Assembly: GCF_005222205.1 (NCBI RefSeq)
Contig: NZ_CP032348.1
Location: 399,001-463,000, forward strand
Length of the DNA stretch: 64,000 nt
Direction: 5' to 3'
Source of the DNA: Azospirillum brasilense
Lineage (GTDB): Bacteria; Pseudomonadota; Alphaproteobacteria; Azospirillales; Azospirillaceae
Positions 44,543 to 53,380 of this stretch are shown one piece after another. A program made the position numbers and the translations under genes. The notes below the pieces were generated by a model. That model saw nothing but the letters and a program-made list of their open reading frames with translations, did no database searches and was not told where the DNA came from. Within the stretch, counting starts at the first letter, position 1. The number at the start of each line of letters is the position of its first letter.

Positions 44543-46396
44543 TCAGTGACCAGCCCCGCTGGGCGCGGGGCTGGTCGAGGTCGGCGCGGCGGTGCCGAGC
44601 GTCGGCGCCGCGGTCGGGTCCACCTCGACGCGGCGCTTCAGAATCATCAGGCCGAGCGTCGTGACGATGGTCCCGGCGACGATGGCCAGGATGTAGGGAC
44701 CGAGCGGAGCCACCGCGTTGGGAATCGCCAGCACGAAGACGCCGCCGTGCGGCGCCCGCAGGCCGCAGCCGAACCACATCGACAGGGCACCGGCCACCGC
44801 CGATCCGGCCATGGCCGCGGGGATGACGCGCAGCGGGTCCTTGGCGGCGAAGGGGATCGCCCCTTCCGTGATGAAGGCGAGGCCGAGCACGCCCGCGGCC
44901 TTGCCCGCCTCGCGCTCCTGCATCGTGAACCGGCTGGGCACGATCATCGTGGCGAGCGCCAGCCCGAGGGGCGGCGTCATGCCGGCCGCCATCACCGCGG
45001 CCATCGGCGTGTAGGTGCTGGAGGCCAGAAGCCCGACCGCGAAGGTGTAGGCCGCCTTGTTGACCGGCCCGCCCATGTCCAGCGCCATCATGGCGCCGAG
45101 CAGCGCGCCGAGCGCCACCGCGTTGGCGCCGGTCATGCCCTGCAGGAAGGCGGTCAGCCCGCTCATGATCGCGGCGACCGGCGTGCCGATGACGTAAATC
45201 ATCAGCAAACCGACCGCCAGCGTGCCGAGGAGCGGGATGATCAGCACCGGCTTCAGCCCCTCCAGAGTCTGCGGCAGCCGGATGGTGTCGCGCAGCCAGC
45301 GGGCGATGTAGCCGGCCAGGAAGCCCGCCACGATGCCGCCCAGGAATCCGGCGCCGATCTTGGCCGCCAGCATGCCGCCGATGAATCCGGGGGCGAGGCC
45401 GGGCCGGTCGGCGATGGAATAGGCGATGTAGCCCGCCAGCACCGGCACCATCAGCCCGAAGGCCGCCTCCCCGCCGATCTGCATCAGCGCCGCCGGCAGG
45501 GTTCCCGGCTCCTTGAAGGCCTCGATGCCGAAGACGAAGGACAGGGCGATGATCAGGCCGCCGGCCACCACGAGGGGCAGCATGAAGGACACGCCGGTCA
45601 GCAGATGCTTGTAGGGGCCGGACTGCGCCTCCTTCTGCCGCGCCTTGGCCCCCGACACCGCATCGGCGTAGGCGGGAGCGGCGGCATTCCCCGTCGCGGT
45701 CGGGGCCGGCAGGGCGAGCGCCTCGTCGATCACGCGGGCGGGCTGCTTCAATGCTTCTCCCACCGAGGTCTTCAGCAGGCGCTTGCCGGCGAAGCGGTCG
45801 GTGGCGACGTGGGTGTCGGCGCCGATGATGACGGCCTCGGCCTCGGCGATCTCCTCCTCCGTCAGCGCGTTCTTCGCGCCGACCGAGCCCTGGGTCTCGA
45901 CCTTGATGCGGTAGCCCCTGGCCTGGGCGGCCTGCTTCAACGCCTCCGCCGCCATGAAGGTGTGGGCGATCCCCGTCGGGCAGGCGGTGATGGCGACCAG
46001 CAGGCCGGGGCTGCGCACTGCGGTTGGTGCCGGCTTCGGAGGAGCCGGCTGAGGGGCCGGCTGCGGAGCGGCGGCTTCCGGCGCTGCGCCGGGGACGCCG
46101 GCCAGGGCGTTGCCGATCACCGCCTTGGTGTCGCGGATCGCCGCGGCGGTCGTGGTGCGCAGGATCGGCTTGCCGGCGAAGCGGGAATCGTCCACGGCGA
46201 TGTCGGTCGCCAGGATCACCGCGTCGGCCGCCGCGATGTCGGCCGCGGCGAGCGGCGTCTGCACGCCGTTCGCCCCCTGGGTCTCCACCGCGATGGCGTG
46301 GCCCATCAGCACGGCGGTCCGGCGCAGCGCCTCGGCCGCCATGACGGTGTGGGCGATCCCCGTCGGGCAGGCGGTCACAGCCACGAGCTTTGCCAT
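44543..46396 (-). CDS. fruA: PTS fructose-specific EIIBC component
   Basis: A 617-residue membrane permease of the phosphotransferase system. Two tandem IIB domains each carry the phosphoacceptor cysteine, Cys10 and Cys139, in TACPTGIAHT. An Ala/Pro-rich linker (APQPAPQPAPPKPAP) joins them. The IIC domain from about residue 275 (HLLTGVSFMLPLVVAGGLII) has APGFIGGMLAAKIGAGFLGG and ITEGAIPFAAKDPLRVIPA typical of fructose EIIC. It imports fructose as fructose-1-phosphate. The ATG at 46396 follows GGAGGGATCGCG. It is the last gene of fruB-fruK-fruA. Confidence 0.95.
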   Translation of the reverse strand: MAKLVAVTACPTGIAHTVMAAEALRRTAVLMGHAIAVETQGANGVQTPLAAADIAAADAVILATDIAVDDSRFAGKPILRTTTAAAIRDTKAVIGNALAGVPGAAPEAAAPQPAPQPAPPKPAPTAVRSPGLLVAITACPTGIAHTFMAAEALKQAAQARGYRIKVETQGSVGAKNALTEEEIAEAEAVIIGADTHVATDRFAGKRLLKTSVGEALKQPARVIDEALALPAPTATGNAAAPAYADAVSGAKARQKEAQSGPYKHLLTGVSFMLPLVVAGGLIIALSFVFGIEAFKEPGTLPAALMQIGGEAAFGLMVPVLAGYIAYSIADRPGLAPGFIGGMLAAKIGAGFLGGIVAGFLAGYIARWLRDTIRLPQTLEGLKPVLIIPLLGTLAVGLLMIYVIGTPVAAIMSGLTAFLQGMTGANAVALGALLGAMMALDMGGPVNKAAYTFAVGLLASSTYTPMAAVMAAGMTPPLGLALATMIVPSRFTMQEREAGKAAGVLGLAFITEGAIPFAAKDPLRVIPAAMAGSAVAGALSMWFGCGLRAPHGGVFVLAIPNAVAPLGPYILAIVAGTIVTTLGLMILKRRVEVDPTAAPTLGTAAPTSTSPAPSGAGH

Positions 46397-46422
46397 CGCG
46401 ATCCCTCCGGCGCTGAAAAGCC

Positions 46423-47394
46423 TTACAATTCCTCCACCCGAACGGCCCGCATCAGCTCGGCGAGCCGCTCCGGCGGCGGCAGTTCGGGGCCGAGGCGCGA
46501 CAGCGTGCCGGCGGCGAAGGCGGTGCCGCGCCGCGCGCACTCCTCCAGCCCCACCCCGTCCAACCGGGCGGCGACGACCCCGGCCACCATGGCGTCCCCG
46601 GCGCCGACCGTGCTGGCGACCTCGACGGGCGGCGGCACGGCCAGCAGGGCGCGGCCGCCCTCCACGAAGACGGCGCCCTCGGCGCCGAGCGACACGACGA
46701 CGAGCGCGATGCCGGACTCCGACAGCTCGCGGGCGGCGCGCACCACCTCGGTCCGATCCGTCAAGGGGCGGCCCAGCAGCTCGGCCAGCTCCGCCGCGTT
46801 CGGCTTCACCATGTCGGGGCGGGCGGCCACGGCGTGGCGCAGCGGCGGGCCGCTGGCGTCCACCACCACGAAGGCGCCGCGCCGGTGCAGGGCGGTGACC
46901 ATCTCGGCGTAGGCGGTGTCCGGCACGCCCGCCGGGACGCTGCCCGACAGGACGAAGGTCCGGTTGGCGGCGGCGAGGTCGTCCACCACGGTCAGCAGCC
47001 CGCGCCAGCTTTCCGCCGGCACATGCAGGCCCGGCAGGTTGATATCGGTGACGGAGCGGCCTTCCCGGTCCACCAGCTTGATGTTCACCCGGCTGCGGCC
47101 GGCCAAGCGCAGGCAGCGGTCGCGGATGCCGCGGCGGCGGAACAGCGCGTCGAACACGGCGCTGTTCTCCTCGCCGAGGAAGCCGGTGGCGGTGACGGGG
47201 ATGGCGCCGCCCGCCAAGGACGCCCCGGCCAGGAAGGCGGCGACGTTGATGCCCTTGCCGCCGGCGGTCCGCGTCTCGGCGACCGCCCGGTTGACCGCTC
47301 CGGCGGCGAATCCCGGCACGTCGAGCGTCTGGTCGATGGCGGCGTTCAGCGTCACGGTGACGACGCCGGGGCGTGGGGTGGACAATGCGCTCAT
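46423..47394 (-). CDS. fruK: 1-phosphofructokinase
   Basis: A 323-residue PfkB-family kinase phosphorylating fructose-1-phosphate to the 1,6-bisphosphate. VTVTLNAAIDQTLDVPGF is the family N-terminus, RTAGGKGINVAAFLAGASLA the substrate-binding Gly-Gly loop, and VASTVGAGDAMVAGVVAARL the anion-hole/catalytic Asp motif near the end. Length is normal. Its start overlaps the fruB stop (ATGA); fruA follows after 26 bases. Confidence 0.95.
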   Translation of the reverse strand: MSALSTPRPGVVTVTLNAAIDQTLDVPGFAAGAVNRAVAETRTAGGKGINVAAFLAGASLAGGAIPVTATGFLGEENSAVFDALFRRRGIRDRCLRLAGRSRVNIKLVDREGRSVTDINLPGLHVPAESWRGLLTVVDDLAAANRTFVLSGSVPAGVPDTAYAEMVTALHRRGAFVVVDASGPPLRHAVAARPDMVKPNAAELAELLGRPLTDRTEVVRAARELSESGIALVVVSLGAEGAVFVEGGRALLAVPPPVEVASTVGAGDAMVAGVVAARLDGVGLEECARRGTAFAAGTLSRLGPELPPPERLAELMRAVRVEEL

Positions 47395-49898
47395 GACACG
47401 CCTCCGGCGTCGGCGAAACGGTGACGGACCAGCGCCCGAACCTCGGCCGCGTCGGCGCAGTCCAGCGCGTCGCGGGCGGCGCGCTCGGCGTCGGCCATGG
47501 CGATGGCGCGCAGCCGCGCCTTGACGGAGGGAACGGCGGGAATGGCCACGCTCAGCTCGGCGACGCCCAGCCCGGACAGCAGCACCGCTCCGGCCGGGTC
47601 GCCGGCCACGCCGCCGCAGGCGCCGACCCAGATTCCGGCGCGGCGGGCGGCGTCCACCGTGCGCTCCACCATGCGCAGGACGGCGGGGTGCAGCCCGTCG
47701 GCCTGCGGGGCCAGCACCGGGTGCAGCCGGTCCATCGCCAGCACATACTGGGTCAGGTCGTTGGTGCCGATGGAGAAGAAGGACACCTCCCGCGCCAGCC
47801 GGTCGGCCATCATCACGGCGGACGGCACCTCGATCATGATGCCAAGCTCGACCGGCGGCACGTCCAGCTCCCGCCGCACCGCCTCGGTGATCGCCTTGGC
47901 GCGCTCCAGCTCCGCCGGGGTGGCGATCATCGGGTACATGATGCGCACCGGCCCCTCCACCGAGGCGCGCAGCATGGCGCGGAGCTGGGTGCGGAACAGG
48001 TCCTCCCGCTCGAAGCACAGGCGGATGCCGCGCACCCCCAGGAACGGGTTGCCCTCCGCCGGCATGCGCAGGTAGGGGACGTTCTTGTCGCCACCGATGT
48101 CCAATGTGCGCAGGATGATCGGCAGTCCGTTCATCGCCCGCACCATGGTCTGGTAGGCGGCGAACTGCTCCTCCTCGTCCGGCGGCAGGTCGCGCTGGAG
48201 GAACAGGAACTCGGTGCGCATCAGCCCGACTCCTTCGCCGCCCGCCTCGACGGCCTGCACCGCCTCCGCCGGGTCGGAGATGTTGGCGGCGACCTCGACG
48301 CGCTTGCCATCCGTGGTGATGGCCGGCTTGTAGCGGTCGAGCCGCTCGGCCTCGCGCCGCTCACCCACCTTGACCCGGGCCTCGGCGGCGCGGCCGCGGT
48401 CGCGCTCGCTGGGGTCGGCGACCAGAACGCCGCCGTCGCCGTCGAGGATCGCCGCGCGCCCGTTCTCCAGGTCCAGCACCGACGGCCCGGCGGCGACCAC
48501 CGCGGGAATGTCCAGCGAGCGCGCGATGATCGCTGTGTGGGAGGTGGCGCCGCCCCCCGCCGTGCACAGCCCGAGCACCTTGGCCGGGTCGAGCTTCGCC
48601 GTGTCGGAGGGCTCCAGATCCTCGGCGAGCAGGATGACGGGATGGTCCGGCAGGGCGGCGACGCTCTCCGTCACCACGGCGAGCAGGCGCAGCACGCGGC
48701 GCCCGACGTCGCTGAGGTCGGCGGCCCGCCCGGCCAGCAGCGGGTCGGCGAGCTGGGCCAGCGTGCCGGCGCGCTCCTCGTAGACCGCACGCCACGCCCA
48801 GCCGGCGCTCTTACCGCGGTCGATCAGGGCGTGGGCCTCCGCGACCATCTCCGGATCGTCGAGCAGCTCCTGATGCGCCTTGAAGATGGCCGCCTTGGCG
48901 GCGCCGGCCTTCTTCCAGAACTCCTCATGCAGGTTGCGCAGATCGGCGGCGGCGGCGGCGAGCGCCTGATCGAGCCGGCGGTGCTGCGCCGCGGGATCGG
49001 GGGCGGTCTCGGCGACCGTCAGCTCCTCCCGCTGGAATTTCCAGACCGGACCGGTGGAGACGCCGGGCGAGGCGGAAATGCCGGCGATCACCCGCCCGTC
49101 ATAATCGAGGTCCGCCGGGACGGCCCGCGGCGCCGGCTCCTCGGCGGGCGGCGATGCGGCGACGGGCTCGTCCAGCCCGGCGGCGAAGGCTGCGCGGATG
49201 GCCTGGAGCGCCGCCGCGGCATCCTCGCCCGAGGCGGTGACGGTCAGCGGCTGCCCGCCCGACGCGCCGAGCCGCAACAGGGAAATCAGGCTCTTGGCGT
49301 TGGCCGTGGCGCCACCATGCCGGACGGCGACCTCCGCGCGGAAGCGCTTGGCGACCTCGACCAGCGCCGTCGCCGGGCGGGCGTGCAGGCCATGGGGCGA
49401 CGGGGCGGTGACCGCGATGGAATCCCCGTCGATGGGAGGCGCGTCGGCCTCCGCCGCGGGCACGGCGGGCGTCTCCCCGTTCAGCACGGCCATGATCGCG
49501 CGGGGGTCGCTTGTGCTGCCCAAACGGGCGGCCTCCGTCGGGTCACCCAGCACGCCGGTCAGCCGTTGCAGCACGGCGATGTGCTCGTCCGACTTGGCGG
49601 CAATGCCGACGACCAGCCGCGCCGGCTCCCCGCCGCCCCAATCAACGCCCTGGGGAAACTGGACGACCACCACGCCGGTCCGCCGCACCAGATCGCGCGC
49701 GTCGGGAAGCCCGTGGGGGATGGCGATGCCGCTGCCGAGATAGGTGCCGGACACCGCCTCGCGGCCCAGCATGCTGTCGATGTAGCCGGGCTCGATCAGG
49801 CCGCTGTCGACCATCGCCCGCCCGGCGATGCGGATGGCCTCCGTCTTGTCCGGCGCCGAGAGCCCAAGGCGCACCTGCGATTCGGAGACCTGAAGCAT
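47391..49898 (-). CDS. fruB: PTS EIIA(Fru)-HPr-EI fusion phosphotransferase
   Basis: An 835-residue multiphosphoryl transfer protein. Residues about 1-145 are EIIA with His62 in GSGIAIPHGLPDARD. Residues about 158-245 are HPr with His172 in SPHGLHARPATALVEVA. From about 265 on is enzyme I, with its phosphohistidine in GGGATSHTAIIARSLDIPAV and PEP-binding motifs GVGLMRTEFLFLQRD and FSIGTNDLTQYVLAMDR. All three phosphorelay steps from PEP to EIIB are therefore in one polypeptide. The start at 49898 follows GGAGGACGGGCG. A 67-base gap separates it from the kinase gene upstream, room for a fru promoter. Confidence 0.95.
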   Translation of the reverse strand: MLQVSESQVRLGLSAPDKTEAIRIAGRAMVDSGLIEPGYIDSMLGREAVSGTYLGSGIAIPHGLPDARDLVRRTGVVVVQFPQGVDWGGGEPARLVVGIAAKSDEHIAVLQRLTGVLGDPTEAARLGSTSDPRAIMAVLNGETPAVPAAEADAPPIDGDSIAVTAPSPHGLHARPATALVEVAKRFRAEVAVRHGGATANAKSLISLLRLGASGGQPLTVTASGEDAAAALQAIRAAFAAGLDEPVAASPPAEEPAPRAVPADLDYDGRVIAGISASPGVSTGPVWKFQREELTVAETAPDPAAQHRRLDQALAAAAADLRNLHEEFWKKAGAAKAAIFKAHQELLDDPEMVAEAHALIDRGKSAGWAWRAVYEERAGTLAQLADPLLAGRAADLSDVGRRVLRLLAVVTESVAALPDHPVILLAEDLEPSDTAKLDPAKVLGLCTAGGGATSHTAIIARSLDIPAVVAAGPSVLDLENGRAAILDGDGGVLVADPSERDRGRAAEARVKVGERREAERLDRYKPAITTDGKRVEVAANISDPAEAVQAVEAGGEGVGLMRTEFLFLQRDLPPDEEEQFAAYQTMVRAMNGLPIILRTLDIGGDKNVPYLRMPAEGNPFLGVRGIRLCFEREDLFRTQLRAMLRASVEGPVRIMYPMIATPAELERAKAITEAVRRELDVPPVELGIMIEVPSAVMMADRLAREVSFFSIGTNDLTQYVLAMDRLHPVLAPQADGLHPAVLRMVERTVDAARRAGIWVGACGGVAGDPAGAVLLSGLGVAELSVAIPAVPSVKARLRAIAMADAERAARDALDCADAAEVRALVRHRFADAGGVS

Positions 49899-49965
49899 CG
49901 CCCGTCCTCCCCCCGCGCGGAGTCCATGCGCGCGGCCGGACTCGTCCTTGGAGGAGAGTAACGCA

Positions 49966-52893
49966 TCAGTCGCAGTGACGTTCCGGGACAGATTCGCGCA
50001 GGGCGCCACCGCCATCACGGCCGCTGCCGCCGCCGCGCGCGTGGGCCAGCATGCCGGTGACCCGGGCGACCAGCGCCGTCGTCTCGAAGGGCTTCTGCAG
50101 CACCTCGCAGCCCGGCTCCAGGATGCCGGTGCCGAGCGTGGCGTCGTAGGCGTAGCCGGTCATGAACAGCACGCCCAGCTCGGGCCGCCGCTCATGCACC
50201 GCCTCGGCGAGCTGCCGCCCGTTCATGCCGGGGAGCCCCACGTCGGTCACCACCAGATCGGCGCGCAGGCCGCCGTCCAAGAGTTCCAGCGCCTCCGCCC
50301 CGTCCGACGCCTCGACGACGTCCAACCCGGCGTCCTCCAGAGCCTGCACCGCGACCATGCGGACCAGCGCCTCGTCCTCCACCAGCAGCACGGTCCCGGC
50401 GGTGTTGTCCGCCGCGCCATCCACCGCGCCGTTGGCGGCGGGTGCCGCGGCGGCGCCCGGCGGCAGGCCGACGCTCTCCTCCCCGTCGCAGCGCGGCAAA
50501 TAGAGGTGCACGGCGGTGCCCCGCCCGGATTCGCTGTCGATGCGCACCAGCCCGTGGGACTGGCTGACGAAGCCGTAGACCTGCGACAGCCCGAGCCCGG
50601 TCCCCTGCCCGATCGGCTTGGTGGTGAAGAAGGGGTCGAAGGCGCGCTTGATGATGTCGGGCGGCATGCCCATGCCGGTGTCGGCGACGGTCAGGACGAC
50701 GTAGTCTCCGGGCGCCGCGCCGGAGGCGTCGTCCGCCACGTCGGCCGCCGTCAGATGAGCGTTGGCGGCGGTGATGGTGATGCGCCCGCCATCCGGCATG
50801 GCGTCGCGGGCGTTCACCACCAGATTCAGCAGGGCGATCTCCAGCTGGTTGGAATCGCACCAAGCCGCCCAGACGTCCGCCGGGCAATCGGTCGCGATGG
50901 ACACCTGCTCGCCCACGGTGCGGCGCAGCAGGTCTTCCATCCCCTGGACCAGCACGCAGGGCTCCGTCGCGTCGGGGCGCAGCGGCTGCCGCCGGGCGAA
51001 GGCGAGGAGGCGCTGCGTCAGCCCGGCGGCGCGGGTCGCGCCGACCTTCGCGTGGCTGGCATAGTCGCGCAGGTCCGCCCGCTCCGCCGTGTCCAGCCTG
51101 GACAGCAGCAGGTCCAGATTGCCCGAGATCGCTGTCAGCAGGTTGTTGAAGTCGTGCGCGATGCCGCCGGTGAGCTGGCCCAGCGCGTCCATCTTCTGGG
51201 AATGGCGCAGGGCCTCCTCCGCCCGCTCGCGCTCCGCCTCGGCGCGCAGGCGGGCGGAGACGTCGACCACCGCGGCCATGGTGCGCAGAAAGGCCCCCCA
51301 CCCGTCCCGCTCGATCCGGGCGGAGACCAGAACGTCGGCGACCTCCCCCGATCGCTTGACCAGCCGGTAGGGCATGTCCTGGAACGCGCCGAGGCGCAGC
51401 AGCTCCGGCCAGCGGTGCTCCCGGTGCTCCCGCGCGACGTCGGGCGGCATGAACTCCGTGATGTTGCGGCCGAGCACTTGGCCCCGGCTCTCGTAGCCCA
51501 TGAACTCCAGCCAGCGGTCGCTGACGCTCAGCAGCCGGCCCTCGGCGTCCAGGGAATGCAGCGGCACCGGAGTTTTGGAGTAGAGCGCGCTGAGGTCGGC
51601 CTGGGCGCGCTGCCGCTCCGCCACCTCGCCCAGCAGGCGGCGGTTGGCGGCGACCAGCTCCGCCGTGCGCTCGGCCACCTGGCGCTCCAGGTCCTCGCGG
51701 GCGTCGGCCTGGGCCGTCCGGGCCTTCACCGCGTCGTCGATGTCGGTGCAGGTGCCGAACCAGCGGGTGATCCGCCCGTCGCCGTCGCGCAGCGGCACCG
51801 CCCGCCCGAGGAACCAGCGATACCGGCCTTCGGCGCCGCGCAGCCGGTACTCGACCTCGTAGGCGCCGCCGGACCGCACCGCGCCGGTCCACAGAGCGGC
51901 GGTCCGCGCCCGGTCGTCCGGATGGACCACCTCCATCCAGGCGGTGCCGGTCATCGTCTCCGGCCGGGTGCCGGTGTAGGCGAACCAATGCAGGTTGTAA
52001 TAGTCGGGAAGGCCGTCCGGCGGGGTCGACCAGACGAGCTGCGGCATGCTTTCCGCGATGGCGCGGAACTTGGCCTCGCTGTCGCGCAGCGCGATCTCCG
52101 AGGCGCGGCGGTCGGTGATGTCGCGCACCACCGCCGAGTAAGCGGTCGGCCGGCCCGTGGCGTCGCGCGCCACGGTCAGCACGGTGGAGCCGAAGAAGCG
52201 CCGCCCGTCCCGCGCCGCGTGGATCCATTCGACCTCGCAGCGCTCCTTCTCCGCCACTCCGGCCAGCAGACCGCGGATGTTCTCCGCGCAGCGTTCCTCC
52301 GGCGCGAAGAGCAGGGAGAGCGGACGGCCCAGCGCCTCCTCCTCGGTGTGGCCGAACAGGCGGCGGCTGCCCTCGTTCCACGAGGTGATGCGGCCCTCCA
52401 GGTCCAGCGTGACGATGGCGTAATCGCGGATGTCATCGATGGCCTGCCGCAGCCGGCGCAGATTCTCCTCGGCCAGCCGCCGCTCGGCCAGGGTGCGGGC
52501 TTCCACGACCGCCCGCTCCACCGCGGCGGGAAGATGGGCCAGCCGCTGCTTCAGCACATAGTCGCGGGCGCCCATCTTCAGCGCCGACACCGCCGTCTCC
52601 TCCCCCATCCGCCCGGACAGGAACAGGAAGGGGGTTTCCGGAACGCGCGCCTTGGCGATGCCCAGCGCCTCCAGCCCGTCGAAGTTGGGCAGGGAGAAGT
52701 CGGCCAGGATCAGGTCGAAGCGCCGCCCGTCCAGAGCGGTCTCGAAGGCCGCGCGGGTGTCCACGCGGGTCACGTCGCAGGCGATTCCCGCCTTGCGCAG
52801 GCGCGCGCAGGCCAGCTCGCAGTCCAGCGGGCTGTCTTCCAGATGCAGGATGGTCACGGCCGCGGGCATGGCGGCGGGCATTCCGGAGGGCAT
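49966..52893 (-). CDS. Hybrid sensor histidine kinase: REC-PAS-PAS-PAS-HisKA-HATPase-REC
   Basis: A 975-residue soluble kinase. It begins with a receiver domain (VTILHLEDSPLDCELACARL, phosphoacceptor in LILADFSLPNFDGLEAL), continues through three PAS units (IDDIRDYAIVTLDLEGRITS; FRAIAESMPQLVWSTPPDG; LYSKTPVPLHSLDAEGRLLS), then HisKA with the His of GGIAHDFNNLLTAISG, an ATPase domain (NLVVNARDAM, DTGMGMPP, GTGLGLSQVYGF), and a C-terminal receiver (VLLVEDEALVRMVAVQALED, VVTDVGLPGMNG). It has no membrane helices. It starts four bases after the response regulator stop in a three-gene phytochrome operon. Several Met codons near the start make the exact N-terminus uncertain. Confidence 0.92.
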   Translation of the reverse strand: MPSGMPAAMPAAVTILHLEDSPLDCELACARLRKAGIACDVTRVDTRAAFETALDGRRFDLILADFSLPNFDGLEALGIAKARVPETPFLFLSGRMGEETAVSALKMGARDYVLKQRLAHLPAAVERAVVEARTLAERRLAEENLRRLRQAIDDIRDYAIVTLDLEGRITSWNEGSRRLFGHTEEEALGRPLSLLFAPEERCAENIRGLLAGVAEKERCEVEWIHAARDGRRFFGSTVLTVARDATGRPTAYSAVVRDITDRRASEIALRDSEAKFRAIAESMPQLVWSTPPDGLPDYYNLHWFAYTGTRPETMTGTAWMEVVHPDDRARTAALWTGAVRSGGAYEVEYRLRGAEGRYRWFLGRAVPLRDGDGRITRWFGTCTDIDDAVKARTAQADAREDLERQVAERTAELVAANRRLLGEVAERQRAQADLSALYSKTPVPLHSLDAEGRLLSVSDRWLEFMGYESRGQVLGRNITEFMPPDVAREHREHRWPELLRLGAFQDMPYRLVKRSGEVADVLVSARIERDGWGAFLRTMAAVVDVSARLRAEAERERAEEALRHSQKMDALGQLTGGIAHDFNNLLTAISGNLDLLLSRLDTAERADLRDYASHAKVGATRAAGLTQRLLAFARRQPLRPDATEPCVLVQGMEDLLRRTVGEQVSIATDCPADVWAAWCDSNQLEIALLNLVVNARDAMPDGGRITITAANAHLTAADVADDASGAAPGDYVVLTVADTGMGMPPDIIKRAFDPFFTTKPIGQGTGLGLSQVYGFVSQSHGLVRIDSESGRGTAVHLYLPRCDGEESVGLPPGAAAAPAANGAVDGAADNTAGTVLLVEDEALVRMVAVQALEDAGLDVVEASDGAEALELLDGGLRADLVVTDVGLPGMNGRQLAEAVHERRPELGVLFMTGYAYDATLGTGILEPGCEVLQKPFETTALVARVTGMLAHARGGGSGRDGGGALRESVPERHCD

Positions 52894-52897
52894 TCCT

Positions 52898-53380
52898 TCA
52901 GGCGCCTTTTCCCGCGGGCGGGGTTCCCGCCGGGCGGCGGGCGCAGCCGACCGGAGGTTCGTTCAGGATCGCCCAGAAGGCGCCCAGGTCGCGGATCGCC
53001 TGGAAGAAGGCCTTGAAGTCCACCGGCTTCACCACGAAGGCGTTCACGCCCAGCTTGTAGCTGCGCACGAGGTCGCTTTCCTCGCGCGACGCGGTGAGCA
53101 TCACGATGGGGACGTGCCGGGTCTCGGGGTCGTTCTTCACCCGCTCCAACACCTCCAGCCCGTCGATCTTCGGCAGCTTGAGGTCGAGCAGGACGACGGC
53201 GGGAAGCTGGGTCGGCTTGCCCGTCTCCGGGTCGCGCCGAGTCAGCATCCGCAGCGCCTCCTCGCCGTCGCGGGCGACGATCACGTCGTTGGCAAGCTGG
53301 CATTTCTCCAGCGCCGCCAGGGTCAGCTCCAGGTCCCGCGGGTTGTCTTCGACCAGCAGGATGGGTTTCAGGTCACTCAT
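52898..53380 (-). CDS. Single-domain response regulator, Rcp1/phytochrome-associated type
   Basis: A 160-residue receiver-only protein. ILLVEDNPRDLELTLAALEK supplies the acidic pair, AVVLLDLKLPKIDGLEVLER the phosphoacceptor Asp, PIVMLTASREESDLVRSYKL the switch Thr/Ser, and NAFVVKPVDFKAFFQAI the Lys. This N-terminal 'VEDNPxD' and the LGAFWAILN ending are typical of Rcp1-like regulators paired with phytochromes. Its ATG overlaps the bacteriophytochrome stop by eight bases. Confidence 0.92.
   Translation of the reverse strand: MSDLKPILLVEDNPRDLELTLAALEKCQLANDVIVARDGEEALRMLTRRDPETGKPTQLPAVVLLDLKLPKIDGLEVLERVKNDPETRHVPIVMLTASREESDLVRSYKLGVNAFVVKPVDFKAFFQAIRDLGAFWAILNEPPVGCARRPAGTPPAGKGA

Noticed and set aside
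47421..49961. Long + strand frame opposite fruB
   Set aside because: The minus strand encodes an intact EIIA-HPr-EI; the + frame is a low-information shadow.
49948..53016. Open frame of over 1000 codons on the + strand opposite the hybrid kinase
   Set aside because: Composition is Arg/Gln/His/Gly-rich without any domain, and the minus strand encodes a complete kinase. It is an antisense shadow in G+C-rich DNA.
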